Origin: Eutrigla gurnardus
Taxonomy: Eukaryota > Chordata > Actinopteri > Perciformes > Triglidae
DNA: 64,000 nt
Direction of reading: 5' to 3'
Assembly (NCBI GenBank): GCA_963514095.1
Contig: OY741268.1
Location: forward strand, 8,881,324 to 8,945,323
Shown here one piece after another: positions 32,501-44,325 of the stretch (its first letter is position 1; each line of letters opens with the position of its first letter). The notes below the pieces were generated by a model. That model was not told the DNA's origin. It was given only the letters and a program-made list of their open reading frames with translations, and did no database searches. The translations under genes and the position numbers were made by a program.

Positions 32501-33952
32501 CCTCTGTAGGTGGAATGTCAGAGGAGGAAGTAGAGGATTGTGGTGCCTCAGTTACGTCCTCTGCGGCCACACTCACATCAGAGGACGGAGTAGATGCCCC
32601 TGAAGTTTCCGGTGATGTTCCTTCAGCAGCAGTCATGGCAGTTGATGAAGTAGATGGACCTGGTGTAGCGGAGGTTGGTCCAAAATATTTCAATAACGCC
32701 CCTGAAAAAATAATAAATTAAAATATTATTATTTTTATGTACATTTATATGTTTTAATATGAGATTTAAAAAAAAATACTATTTAACCTAGCTTGGAAAG
32801 TAAATGGATATCCTTAAACATTTTGGGACGGTTCAGATATTGAATATGATATTAAAATAATAAATCAAAACACAAATTTAATGTTGCAATAAAACATTAA
32901 AGCCAGACTCCTATTCATGTTATTAATAACATGAATAGGAGTGCTTGGCCTGTAGCTACAACACATACTATTGATGTGATGTGTGAATGAGTGTATACCC
33001 CAAGAAACTATCATTCACATTATACACAGATGTTAATTATTGTTATAGTTTATTTTTTTCTCTTTTCAAGTATAGTGAGGGGGCTAGTGAGCTTTTGACA
33101 AAAATGTGCATCCTAAAATAAAATGGATTGACTATATAATATCACAAAAGAGTTTTGCTTATTTGACACATTGAACTGCCTGCAAGAGTCTGTTCATAGT
33201 CCATTCTTGATTAAAAGCTGTGTTTTCACCGTCTACTTTTCACATCTCTTGACACGCAGCCAGCAGAGAGCCCTCGTCATCCCTGCCCCCAGCTGCAGTG
33301 TTGAGATTGACTGCCCGGCTAGCTTACAGGCTAGCTTGCTTATGTATTATTACGTTTAATAACCCCCTGCTTATAAGTGTTGCCGACATATCGGACACAA
33401 CACTAAAGTGCTCTCACAATGCTATTTTTTTTTTACAATAGCTGCAATGCAGCGTGCTAGCAAGCAAAACGGCAGATTGCTCCAGTTAATTCACTGAGAT
33501 TAAACAGTCACATTATAACATACCTTTATCTTGTGCTCTTCTCTCCATCTCCATCTTTTTTTTCTTCCGTCCTTCAGCACCACTCTTAAATTTTCTTTTA
33601 GGAGCCATAATGCTGTTTTCCCAGTCAGACCAGCAAGTATACAAAGCCAAGGGCTTAATAAAGATCGGAACGTTACATTACCCATAATGCCCCGGCTGCG
33701 GTGCCGTGTCACCATGGTTACGCACGAAGCAGCAAGTCACAAACTGACTTTATTGGTTTATTTTTTCACTCCTGTGTATTTTCCCTGTATAGTTTGCTAA
33801 TAATACGTCAATTTAAATTGATATGTTACCGTGATTTGTTGTATTGGAATAAAGAGAGGGACAAAATGCAAAACACATTGATCGTGTGGCCCCCTCTAGT
33901 GGTTGTGGCCCTAAACAACCGCATAGAGTGTTTATGCCAGCGGCCGGCCCTG
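29576..33952 (-). mobile_element. Near-complete hAT transposon (ZMYM/TTF-finger type)
   Basis: The ends CAGGGCCGGCC and GGCCGGCCCTG are inverted, and both sides carry the 8-bp duplication GCTAAAAC (29568-29575, 33953-33960). Removing the insert restores the TTAA element arm (TTCATGCTAAAACACACATA), which matches the uninterrupted copies at 3431 and 28251. The 4.4-kb length and one long spliced gene indicate an autonomous-type hAT. Confidence 0.93.
30236..33608 (-). CDS. hAT transposase, two exons, one apparent frameshift
   Basis: Exon 1 is 33608-33524: ATG, then a basic N-terminus MAPKRKFKSGAEGRKKKK, donor AAAG|GTATGT. Exon 2 starts at 32701 after TTTTTTCAG and continues in phase with ALLKYFGPTS. 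Next come a Ser/Thr/Pro-rich linker and a TTF-type zinc finger (CFHHHFTYR, YCFCCKLFSSKSY). Near 32100-32125 the frame shifts by one base. The second frame, 32119-30236, carries the DUF4371-like region, DCTPDLSHLEQMSVVLR, the CGAHTLNLVVADAA block and the C-terminal dimerisation motif VASAERSFSKLKLIKTYL. The length fits ZMYM1-like hAT proteins. With only this one lesion the copy is young but probably inactive. Confidence 0.88.
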
Positions 33953-34252
33953 GCTAAAACACACATATTTATGTCGTTTTCCAACACTATTTGAGCTAAA
34001 CGAGCGCCGTGGTGTCTCGTACGGACCCAACCTGTGTTGCATAGGTCTTGGAATTGTTTTCTGAGGCCCAGGAAAGCAGATACAACGGTGCCCCAATGGG
34101 TTAGCATTGTAGCGAGTCTGGAAGGCTGCCAGGCAGGTACAGATCTCGGGCTAGGCAACGTCAATTTTTGTCGGGTTTTTTGCTTCTAATAAGTCGGGAT
34201 GACCCTGAGGACAACGGACATGGGGTCAAAAATGACCGGATTTCTCCTTTAA

Positions 34253-34691
34253 CTTCTGTATACAATACTTCAAATTACATTTACACTCTTTTAACTCAAT
34301 ATTCCCCACATTAACTGTATTATATGAATGACTCAATTATTAACTTCCCTAAAGAATTAATGATAATAATCAGTTTCACCAAAATAAAGTCACAGCATCT
34401 AAACCAGGGCAGCTCAACCAATGGCACACCAACATTAAGAATAGAAGGGTGCAAGAGAGTTTTTTTATGGAAATGTACTCGTACCCGCATGCCAAATTAC
34501 CTCTTTTGGCAGTTGTGCGGCCCAATATTGATGGTCGTTTGATTAACCACCCTCCAAGAACATCCCACCTACTTTGCCTCTCATTGGCTAGTACTTGTTG
34601 CCTTTGTCACAGATATATTGTTATATGATTTGGTAAGTTTACTGCTGATGAACAAAATTTGAATGTTGGTAAGTTATTAGTTCCAACTCAG
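34253..34691. other. No gene recognised
   Basis: This is AT-rich sequence right of the TTAA element. No repeat family or exon was recognised. Confidence 0.4.
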
Positions 34692-34860
34692 ATATGGATG
34701 TTCATAATAATAACAATAATAATAATAATAATAATAATGCATTTTATTTCAGGGCGCCTTTCTTAACACTCAAGAATGCCTTACATTTGAAAACATAAAT
34801 ACAGTTAAAACAAGCAAAAATTTATTAATTGATATAATGAAATTAAACAAATAATATATA
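34692..34860 (-). mobile_element. 3' tail of an L2-like LINE or dependent SINE
   Basis: On the minus strand the sequence AAAGGCGCCCTGAAATAAAA is followed by an ATT repeat (34704-34738 on the plus strand as AAT). This is the L2-type 3' end also seen at 2060-2126. No coding part was identified. Confidence 0.5.
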
Positions 34861-35699
34861 GAAATGAACATATCTGTGAGTTTGAAAGTGGAGTTGTGGG
34901 ATAGACCAGTCCAAACGGGTGTGTTTTGAGGGAGGTTTGAGGGTCATAAGGATGGCAGCCTTCTTGTAAGCTCTCATATACCCCTCCTTTCAGTGTGTGA
35001 TGGTGGGATGCATCATATAATATGATATCATATATCATACTTGATGCAGGCAGGCAAAAACAGAAAGTGAGCTTTAATAATCTAAGCTGGTACAAAAGTT
35101 AGCCTAGAAAAAAAACCTGAGGGAGCAGGCTGAAGAATACACAGAACAAAGGAAAAACCATCAAAAAGACTGAACTAAAAACAAACCAGCATACAACGAA
35201 GAGCAAGAAAACCAATACAGAAAACACAAAGACTAAATACACAAGATATTAATGAAACAACGAGACACAGGTGGGTAGACATGAGGGCAGGCTGGGAAGC
35301 AATTGGCGGAAAACAAAGTATTTCTCCACGTTGATCTCTTATCAGGAACATAACCGGAGCAGGTTAGCTCCACAGCGTAAGTTGCCATGGCGATATACCC
35401 CGGTAAGAAGTGAACCAGCATCGTAGGACGGAATACCAAGAGTTAACGCTTAAGTTACCTCGCTAAGCCCGAATCCTGCTTCATAGTACAGGCCCCAGAG
35501 CAAGGCTGACGAGACGAATACAACACAGGTGATACACAGACAAAAGGAGGGAAAACCACAAAGACAGGAAGTAAAAAATATTCAGGACACAAGGCAGGGA
35601 ACTTTCAAAATACAACAGGAAGTTAACTAAACAAATGTGACAAATTTATGCATTATTGATTTATATATATTTTTTTGCTGAAACAAATTAGATACAAAA
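34861..35699. other. Unassigned A-rich sequence
   Basis: No gene was seen. The stretch is purine-biased (AACAGGAAG, ACAAAGACAGGAAG-like phrases), which may derive from an old element. Confidence 0.3.
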
Positions 35700-36490
35700 A
35701 GTCTTTGGCTGCGGCTGAATAGTCTATTTTGCTTAGGAAGGTTCCTAACTGAAAAAATGACCCAGAAGTGAACAAGTGGTCGCCATGATTAGAGCCGTTT
35801 GTATTCTCTAAATGCAAAGGAAAGGAGCTCCAGTGCTTCCTTTCAGATCTCCTTTAGCATAGGATGTAACATACTTCCTATACGAAAGGAAAGGAGATCA
35901 CGCCGACCCACAATTCTTTGCGAGAGCAACATTTAAAGTGCCGCACACCTCGGGCGTTCATGAAAACAAAGAATATGTGCATTTGCATATTTCACAATTA
36001 CTTTCATGCAGACATATAGTCATTGGAATTGTGTTGATAAATGTGGACAGTGATAATAATTTAATGGTATTTTTTGTTTATTTCATTCATGTTACAAATT
36101 TGACAAAAACAAAACTAAAATCACAAATGAAATGTAAATACAGCAAACGGTCAAACAGGAAGGGGGAGCTGCTGGACCTGAAGCCGGTCAGTGAACCAGC
36201 AGTTTATAAAATCAACAACATGTGGAGAAGTGGACGATGCACTTTTTGTAATCCATCATTGTAGTTTCTCCGGCGCAGATGCACGTCAATCACTGGTGCC
36301 GCTCATCAGCTGTCAATCACCAGCAGCCGCACTATAGTGCTTAGTGAAAGTCCGGTCGGGCCATCTTTTCCTAAATCCTTTTGAGTTCTCCTATCGCCTT
36401 TCCTTAACCCCGTGACGTTTTCTCCAAAGGTCAAGGAATAGGAGTTAGGAATAGGACCTAATTTTTTGACTATTCGACTGAACCCTTTGT
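35700..36490. mobile_element. MITE with GAATAGTC-type ends
   Basis: The left end (GGCTGAATAGTCTATTTTGC ... GGTTCCTAAC) and the right end (GTTAGGAATAGGACCTAATT ... GACTATTCGACTGAACC) are imperfect inverted repeats. AAAGGAAAGGAG-type motifs follow on both sides. It is noncoding. Exact edges and target duplication are not resolved. Confidence 0.5.
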
Positions 36491-38303
36491 CTTGGTCTCT
36501 TTCTCAGGTATGCCAGCTCCATCGCTTCCTTCTTACCATATACCTGGTGCTGTTGTTACCAGCAGATTTTTTTTATGACCAATTATGAGTCAGCAAAGAG
36601 AAAAAGAGGGATGGAGAGCAAAATAGAAACCAAAAGAGTTCGCCAAACTGAGTCTCCAGATGAAATTTTTCTTGCTGCTTTGATCTGCCATTTGTCTAAG
36701 GAGCGATTCATCTACAGCGTGGGTGTGAAAGCAATGTCAGCACTGAGTGATTAATGCTACAAAATGTTTTCCTAATGTGGCGAGGAACGGAGCTGGTGGG
36801 TAATATAAAATATGTTTTCAAAATGAAAACAAGGTTGGTTAGATCCCAAAGCAAAAACAAGTCATTTATAACCCAGCAAGAGTAGATGTAGTAGTAACAA
36901 CATTAGGAGACGACACAAATATTAAAAGCAAAAGCAAGATCCAACTCTGTCTCCTATGAATAAGGGCCATATAATGTCCCAATAGCTTTTGGTAGTAAGT
37001 GTGGCAACATTTTGTTGTTTTGTTGTGATGTCAGTGCCCCACTCATGAATCAAGTGGACATCATTACTCAGGCACCTTTACCAAGTGTCTTGAGATGCCA
37101 AACCTTAACCATTATAAGCATTAGTTGCAAAATGAGAAATTACATAAAAGGCAAGTAAATTCTCGAGTAGAGAAAGCCTCCCACTTATGTGCCATTTCAT
37201 TGGTTAATTATTATTGAATTTGATTAATTCACTGTCTATCAGACCACATGTGCAGACGCGCAGCCTGTAAACAGGCAAGGCAGGCAACTAGATGAGGTCC
37301 CTGGCTGCCAGGGGGCCCCCAAGGGCCGACAAACTTGACTCTGCCCAACTGTGCCTCGCCTGGAAAGTAGACGAGAGCAGGCGGAGCAGCAGGAGGCGGA
37401 GCCTAAAAGCTGCGTTCCAGTCGGACAGTTTCCATCGGCCTTCGAAGATTTGACAGGAAGTCATAGAAAAAGTTACATCCTGTTAGACGTGATCTGTAGG
37501 CTATCTGTAGTTTACGACCACGTTCGCATTTATTTATATTTGTACAGAAATATCTATGGAAATCACAATCAGAATATTTTAGTAATCCCTCGGGAAATTG
37601 TACAGCTGCATTTGCTACATAAGAGAAAGAGAAGAGTCAAATAAGTATAAAAATATAAGGTATAAAATAATGCCACTAAATATAAGGAATGTATGAACAT
37701 AATGTATGTATATAAACCACTATACGGTATAGTAGTGTATCTGCTGTTGAGGTAGTATCATATAAACTAGTGCACATAATTACAGTTTGACAGTTATACT
37801 GTATTAAATGTGTATCTGGGAATTTTTACATCTGCCTATGTCAGCGCACTGTAGGGTAATTGCTCATTTTAATAAGGTCTATATACTGTAAATAACTCTT
37901 TTATTGTCATTATTATGATTATTATTAATATTGTCAACCACATGAGATATGTTTGTTAACAGATTTAACTTTAACATTTCTACTAAACGTGCTGTTTGTT
38001 GTCTAAACTAAGAGCCAATAAGCTCTCAGATGAGGTGAGAGCCAGGCGTTTCCCATCATGCTCCGGGGCTTGCAGTCGGTTGAGAGCAACTGCGGCGCCT
38101 GGCTCTAAAAACTGCGGCCGATCGGCGATCGATTCTGCGCAGGCCTGGTTAATCTCGAACAAGCCTATTGACTCCAAGTAACTGCAGTGACTGCAATTTC
38201 AATGACAACACGTTGGAAAACCCTCTTAAGGGGGCCCATGTTGTCATTCCCATCATCAATTATCACGATTAGTCATATTTCTTCTCAAACATTGTTTAAG
38301 TCA
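36491..38303. other. Mostly unassigned, with a possible hAT end
   Basis: No gene was recognised. Around 37290-37335 the sequence CCAGGGGGCCCCCAAGGGCC resembles a hAT terminus or subterminal region. 37351-37420 and 38000-38170 are GC-rich patches with frames in several phases. I see no element boundaries. Confidence 0.3.
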
Positions 38304-38384
38304 ATGAACGAAAATGAAGAGAAGTTATCCTTCTGGAAACGAAAAAAGAAAGCAAAACAAGTAGATGAAGAAAAAAGAAGTCAA
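38304..38384 (+). CDS. Exon-like 27-codon basic ORF ending at a splice donor
   Basis: From ATG the frame reads MNENEEKLSFWKRKKKAKQV and ends at TCAA|GTAAGT, a strong donor. Lys-rich first exons with this layout occur in hAT transposase genes such as the one at 33608-33524. No following exon was found, so it may be an isolated relic. Confidence 0.25.
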
Positions 38385-38670
38385 GTAAGTGGAGCAGATT
38401 ATGATGATTAGCTAAGTATAACAGTAAATAACTAAATGCTATTATTTGTTCTAGCTTGATGAAACTAATGACAACCTGCTCACTTGTTTAGTAAAATTGT
38501 ATAATTATTCACGATCAGTATTTGACAACTAAGACTAGGCTACCTACAGCTGCTGAATAACTTGATCGCTAGCAGGCTGAAAGAAAGCAAATCAATTGAT
38601 TTAGCTAGATATGACGGACTGTGCTATATGACATTCAGAACATGAATGAAGTAGCATATTTTTAATGAGC

Positions 38671-38750
38671 CCTGCAATAGACAGGTGTCCTGTCCAGGGT
38701 GTACCCTGCCTTCACCCAGGATAAGTGGTAGACGAGGGATGGATGGAATA
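38671..38750 (+). mobile_element. Truncated tail of the ATGG-tail SINE
   Basis: ACAGGTGTCCTGTCCAGGGT and GGATAAGTGGTAGAC match the tail half of the SINE at 22698-23079. It ends in GGGATGGATGG. The tRNA-like head is missing. Confidence 0.65.
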
Positions 38751-38771
38751 TTTGGAATCAATGAATAAAAT

Positions 38772-38972
38772 CAGAAGCGTGGCTGCCATTCAGCACCTAC
38801 GGCCCCTCCGACCACCACCTCAAACATACAGCAGTCATACATATTCAAACGAGGCTGGGTGAAGTGTCTTGCCCAAGGTCAAAACGACCATGCCATGACA
38901 GGGGCGGGGATCGAACTGCCGACCACCCAAAAATTGGCCAACCCGTTCTACTATCTGAGCTACAGTCGCCCC
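38772..38972 (-). mobile_element. tRNA-derived SINE of a second family
   Basis: On the minus strand the head reads GGGGCGACTGTAGCTCAGAT with an A-box-like TAGCTCAGATAGTAGAACGG and a B box GCAGTTCGATCCCC. CCTTGGGCAAGACACTTCAC follows, and the body ends GCAGCCACGCTTCTG. This resembles common fish tRNA SINEs. A near duplication, ATGAATGAAGTAGCA / ATGAATGAAGTTGCA, at 38642-38656 and 38973-38987 encloses this SINE and the tail fragment to its left. Confidence 0.75.
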
Positions 38973-38987
38973 ATGAATGAAGTTGCA

Positions 38988-39461
38988 AACAACATGTGAT
39001 ATGTAAATGTTTTAATGAATGAATTTATGCATTAGAATGACGCCACACTCTGTCCTGTGCTTTCAACTTCTTTTGGTTTGGCCACTCATACATCGAGTAG
39101 TTTTAAAAATCTCAGCAGCGTGGGGGGAGGGGCAGGCAGGCTTTGTTTTTTTCTGAATTATGTGGTCTAGTGGAACATCTAGTGGTTGAATGAATGTTGC
39201 GTATAGAGCCTAACCTTAAACATACTGAGTACCATGTAGCCTACTAAATTATATCACTTTCTTAACTTCCCTGAGGACGTTTCAGCAGCAAAAGCGAAGG
39301 ATGAAGTGCCCCCCCCCCCTAAATGCTGATAATGACAACTGTAAGTTCAGTATTCCACTTTGTTGATAGAATGCCCTCTAAACATTTATAATATATACCC
39401 TGTTCTTTGTTATATCAGTTCCATCAACAACCACCTCAACAACACCAATTTCCAATGTCTT
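38988..39461. other. No gene recognised
   Basis: AT-rich sequence with a poly-C run at about 39310-39319. Nothing else was identified. Confidence 0.4.
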
Positions 39462-40145
39462 TTAAGGCAGGAACACACCGGCCCAACCGTTGGACGTCTG
39501 AAGCGTTTGGAGAGGCTTGGACGAGGTCGGGAACACATATGTTTGGTGTGTACAGCTGCGTCGGAAGCTTTCGGAGCCGCGCGGACGTTGTCTGATCAGA
39601 CTGAGCATGCGAAGTCTGAGGAGGTGGGCTGTTGGACGTCTGAGCCATTGGATACTCTGATTGGCGGTGTGCTAGCGAATCAGAGTATCCAATGGCGGTG
39701 TGTGGGCGGGGCGGAAGTGACCGATCCACGACTTCACGACGTCTTCGTAAAATAATGAGCCCGAGAGCACACAACGCGAGTGTCACCCTAGCCAGAGTCA
39801 TCTTTCCAGAAATGCCAAGTATTTAGTCCACAAAGGTCTTCTCGAGTCGAACGAATACTGAACCAAGACTGTGTGTGCATTGTTTTTATCTGCACTCTGT
39901 TCCGTCATTTCCTGTTTTCCTGTTTTGGAGTACTGGCACGAGACTAGCGCCACCCGCTGTTAAGGAGGCTTATTGCATCTCGCGCAAGCGCAGAACGTAC
40001 ACGCTGCTGTGTCATCGGAAGCACGTCGAAGCGGTGTGTACAACGCAACTTTTCTGCCGAACGGGTCAGACGAGAGGCAACAGAGTGGGCGGAGAATGGT
40101 CGGATAAGGCAGTTGGACGTCTGGGCGGTGTGTGGGGGCCTTTAA
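39462..40145. mobile_element. TTAA-flanked MITE with GGACGTCTG subterminal repeats
   Basis: TTAA at 39462 and 40142 flank inverted ends containing AACACACCG / CGGTGTGTG and GTTGGACGTCTG. Inside, the pair TTGGATACTCTGATTGGCGG / CGAATCAGAGTATCCAATGG forms a second inverted repeat (about 39648-39692). It is noncoding. ORFs on both strands are by-products of the GC-rich palindrome. Confidence 0.65.
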
Positions 40146-40264
40146 TGGGAGTACGTAGCATTTGCACAAGCCATGGCATGTAAAGCAGCATTTGGAAAAT
40201 AAATACTTTATGTATAGAACAGTGGCCTTATGTGGGTTGTGACAACTGAAGTTATTTAAAACAA

Positions 40265-40555
40265 CCCAAAGGAAAACAACCTGCAGGCCCTCCGAGAGGC
40301 GGGGTGGAAGAAGGGCCAAACCAGACAGACTTCTTGGCAATGACCGGAATGGACACAGGCAACGATTGCAGGGTCATGAGAAGATGCAGGTGCGGATGGG
40401 AGAAGGTGACCACGTTCAGAGGGCTAAGGATTCACCAGGGAGGAAGAAGTGTGAAGAGGGAGGCCAGCAGCAACATTGCACCGCAACTGCAGGTCAGACA
40501 AAAGGAACCCAGAGCCAGGTCGCTAACCACAGAGCGGAGGGATCCAACATTCCGG
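40265..40555 (+). pseudogene. 5' part of a NeSL/R2-type LINE (C2H2 finger)
   Basis: The frame encodes RCRCGWEKVTTFRGLRIHQG, a C2H2 finger of the type found at the N-terminus of restriction-like-endonuclease LINEs in fish. It is cut off by the hAT relic starting near 40556. The RT and endonuclease parts continue from about 45404. Start and frame are uncertain because the copy is decayed. Confidence 0.6.
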
Positions 40556-40766
40556 TTCATACCGAATACCGGTGTTTTTTTTTTTATGATATGAATTTTT
40601 CATATACCCCAATACCGGTGAGTGTGTAGCGCAGGAACGTTGGGAACGCAGAGTGGCGGAACGTCGTGCCACCGGACATTGTTTGAGAGGGGGCTGTTTA
40701 GCAGCTGCACCAAACAAGCAGCATGTGAGAGCACAGCCTGTGTTGAGCGTACTATGCGGTGAAAAA

Positions 40767-41000
40767 ATGGATAAACACGGCGAAAGTTCTGAAACTGAAG
40801 TTCAGAACGAGCAAGCAATGAAACAGAAGAACTTGTGCCAAAAAGAGGAGCCGTGTCTGTTGTTTGGAAAATCTTCGGCTTTAAAAAATCCGACGTTGAA
40901 CAAACAACAATATTCTGCAAATGCTATCGGACTAAAGTTGTAGCCGCAGGAGGCACTGTGGGAGAAAAGATGAGTCAAATGTCACTCAAAGATTGATTTG
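40767..41000 (+). pseudogene. BED zinc finger fragment of a hAT transposase
   Basis: ATG at 40767 opens an acidic N-terminus (MDKHGESSETEVQNEQ). After a frameshift near 40845 the sequence reads VVWKIFGFKKSDVEQTTIFC KCYRTKVVAAGGT, the BED-finger signature (aromatic W..FGF, then C..C). The histidine half and everything downstream are lost. It is a decayed start of a ZBED-type transposase. Confidence 0.65.
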
Positions 41001-41239
41001 AGTGATTTGAATTTTTCTATTTATTTGTTTCAATATTATTTATGGATGTTGCCTTAATTTATGTTCAGTGGATAAAGAAGTCTTCATTTTGCAGTTACAG
41101 GAGACGTATTGTTTACATTGTGTAGCCAGTTGGTTTACAAAAGATGTTTTTTCAAGTTGCAAAACTTGCACAATAAAGGGTTCTGTATTTTGACTGCAAC
41201 AGTCATGCATTCTGATTCCTTCACATCATTAATACTAGT

Positions 41240-44202
41240 CCATCCATCCATCCATCCATTTTCTTCCGCTTATCTGGGACCGGGTCGCGGGGGCAGCTGC
41301 CTGAGCAGGGACGCCCAGACTTCCCTCTCCCCGGACACTTCCCCCAGCTCCTCCGGGAGGACCCCAAGGCGTTCCCAGGCCAGCCGGGTGACATAGTCAC
41401 TCCAGCGTGTCCTGGGTCTTCCTCGGGGTCTCCTCCCGGTGGGGCATGCCTGGAACACCTCCCGAGGGAGGCGTCCAGGGGGCATCCGATACAGATGCCC
41501 GAGCCACCTCAACTGGCTCCTCTCGATGTGGAGGAGCAGTGCCTCTACTCTGAGCTCCTCCCGTGTGACGGAGCTCCTCACCCTATCTCTAAGGGACCGC
41601 CCCGCAACCCTGCGGAGGAAGCTCATTTCGGCCGCTTGTATCCGGGATCTTATTCTTTCGGTCATGACCCAAAGTTCATGACCATAGGTGAGGGTAGGAA
41701 CGTAGATTGACCGGTAAATTGAGAGCTTCGCCTTTTGGCTCAGCTCTCTCTTTACCACGACGGACCGATACAACGACCGCATTACTGCAGCCGCTGCATC
41801 GATCCGCCTGTCAATCTCACGTTCCATCCTTCCCTCACTCGTGAACAAGACCCCAAGATACTTAAACTCCTCCACTTGAGGCAGGAACTCCCCCCCGACC
41901 TGGAGGGAGCAAGCCACCTTTTTCCGGTCGAGAACCATGGCCTCAGATTTGGAGGTGCTAATCTTCATCCCGGCTGCTTCACACTCGGCTGCAAACCGCC
42001 CCAGGACATGCTGGAGGTCCTGGCTCGAAGGAGCCAACAAGACCACATCGTCCGCAAAAAGCAGGGATGAAATCCAGTGGCTCCCGAACCAGATCCCCTC
42101 CGGCCCACGGCTGCGCCTAGAAATCCTGCCCATAAAAATAATGAACAGAACCGGTGACAAAGGGCAGCCCTGCCGGAGTCCAACATGCACCTGGAACAGG
42201 TCTGACTTACTGCCGGAAATGCGAACCAAGCTCCTGCCCCGGTCATACAGGGACCGAACAGCCCTTAGCAGAGGGCCCCCGACCTCGTACTCCCGAATTA
42301 CCTCCCACAGAATGGCACGAGGGACACGGTCGAATGCCTTCTCCAAGTCCACAAAACACATGTGGACTGGTTGGGCAAACTCCCATGAACCCTCGAGCAC
42401 CCTGCGGAGGGTATAGAGCTGGTCCAGTGTTCCACGGCCAGGACGAAAACCGCATTGTTCCTCCTGAATCCGAGGTTCGACTATCGGCTGAATTCTCCTC
42501 TCCAGTACCCTGGAATAGACTTTCCCGGGGAGGCTGAGAAGTGTGATCCCCCGATAGTTGGAACACACCCGGTCTGCCAGTCCAGAGGCACTGTCCCCGA
42601 CTGCCACGCGATGTTGCAGAGACGTGTCAACCAAGACAGCCCCACAACATCCAGAGACTTGAGGTACTCAGGGCGGATCTCATCCACCCCCGGTGCCTTG
42701 CCACCGGGGAGCTTCTTAACTACCTCGGTGACTTCAACCCGGGTAATGGGTGGATGAACCTCCGAGTCTCCAGCCTCTGCTTCCTCAATGGAAGACGTGT
42801 CAGTGGGATTGAGGAGATCCTCGAAGTATTCCTTCCACCGCCCGACGATATCCCCAGTCGAAGTCAGCAGCTCCACCGTAAACAGTGTTGGTGGAGGGCT
42901 GCTTCCCCTTCCTAAGGCGCCGGATGGTGTGCCAGAATTTCCTCGAGGCCGACCGATAGTCCTCCTCCATGGCCTCCCCGAACTCTTCCCAGACCCGAAC
43001 CTTTGCTTCAGCGACCGCCCGCGCTGCAGCACACTTGGCCTGCCAGTACCCGTCAGCTGCCTCGGAAGTCCCCCGAGCCAACCAGGTTCGGTAGGACTCC
43101 TTCTTCAGCTTGACAGCATCCCTTACTTCCGGTGTCCACCACTGGGTTTGGGGATTGCCACTACGACAGGCACTGGAGACCTTACGGCCACAGCTTCGAA
43201 CAGCCGCGTCAACAATGGAAGCAGAGAACAAGGTCCATTCGGACTCAATGTCCCCAGCCTCCCTCGGGATCTGGTCAAAGCTCTCCCGGAGGTGGGAGTT
43301 GAAGACCTCCCTGACAGAGGGTTCCACCAGACGTTCCCAGCAGACCCTCACAACACGTTTAGGTCTGCCAAGTCTGTCCAGCTTCCTCCCCTGCCAGCGG
43401 ATCCAACTCACCACCAGGTGGTGATCAGTTGACAGCTCAGCCCCTCTCTTCACCTGAGTGTCCAAGACATACGGCCGGAGGTCAGATGACACAACCACGA
43501 AGTCGATCATTGACCTCCGGCCTAGGTTGTCCTGGTGCCATGTGCACTGATGGACACCCTTATGCTTGAACATGGTGTTCGTTATGGACAAACCGTGACT
43601 AGCACAGAAGTCCAATAACAGAACCCCACTCGGGTTCTGATCGGCGAGGCCGTTCCTCCCAGTCACGCCCCTACAGGTAACACTGTCGTTGCCGACGTGA
43701 GCATTGAAGTCCCCCAGTAAAACAATGGAGTCCCCGGTTGGAGCACTCTCAAGTACCCCTCCCAAGGACTCCAAGAAGGCCGGGTACTCTGCACTGCCGT
43801 TTGGCCCATAGGCCGAAACAACAGTGAGAGACCTATCCCCGACCCGAAGGCGCAGGGAAACTCCAACACATGGCGGCTGAGCTGGGGGGCTATAAGCAAG
43901 CCCACACCAGCTCGGCGCCTTTCACCGCGGGCAACTCCAGAGTAGAAGAGAGTCCAGCCTCCCTCAAGGAGTTGGGTTCCAGAGCCCAGACTGTGCGTGG
44001 AGGTGAGCCCGACTACCTGTAGCCGGTAGCGCTCTACCTCCCGCACTAGCTCAGGCTCTTTCCCCCCCAGTGAGGTGACATTCCATGTCCCCATGGCTAG
44101 AGTCACCGTCCGGGGATTGGGTCGCCGGGGCACCCGCCCAGGACAGCCACCCAAATCGCACCGCACCGGCCCCTTCTGAACCCTCCTGCGGGTGGGCCCA
44201 TG
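41240..44202 (-). mobile_element. Rex3 (RTE-clade) LINE, near full length
   Basis: The 3' end on the minus strand is a GATG/GGAT repeat (CATCCATCC at 41240 on the plus strand). The 9-bp duplication AATACTAGT lies at 41231-41239 and 44203-44211. Coding motifs for an endonuclease and RT follow in order. The stretch around 42152-42172 matches, from memory, the sequence used for a widely used Rex3 PCR primer, which supports the name. The copy is about 2.96 kb. Confidence 0.9.
41270..44166 (-). pseudogene. Rex3 endonuclease-reverse transcriptase, several frameshifts
   Basis: The protein is spread over frames 44166-43663, 43774-42800, 43032-42481 and 42634-41270. Endonuclease motifs are TLAMGTWNVTSL, VLLGDFNAHVGND, RRSMIDFVVVS and STDHHLVVSW. 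RT motifs are GKAPGVDEIRPEYLKSL, NYRGITLLSLPGKVYSRVLE, EQCGFRPGRGTLDQLY, CFVDLEKAFDRVPR, GLRQGCPLSPVLF and LLFADDVVLLA, so the active-site FADD is intact. The C-terminal end is GRPRTRWSDYV. At least three frameshifts make it inactive, although the individual blocks are well kept. Confidence 0.88.
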
Positions 44203-44325
44203 AATACTAGTGTGGACATTAATGTTTTTCTACAATATTCACTCCTCAAGACAGTAAAATATTTCATTCCAAGCCAATTTACTGCAGTAATTATTCTCTA
44301 AATTATTAGAAAATGAGGTTAACAC

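Larger units (their letters stand above)
27953..34252. mobile_element. TTAA-flanked long-inverted-repeat element, interrupted by a hAT
   Basis: TTAA at 27953-27956 and 34249-34252 flank inverted ends AAAGGAGAAATCCGGTCATT / AATGACCGGATTTCTCCTTT. The arms include the same about 180-bp tandem units as at 3480-4390, once rightward (about 28290-28720) and once inverted (about 29120-29510). A short centre lies at about 28800-29080. Without the hAT it is about 1.9 kb and noncoding. It would be inherited as a near-perfect palindrome. Confidence 0.8.
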
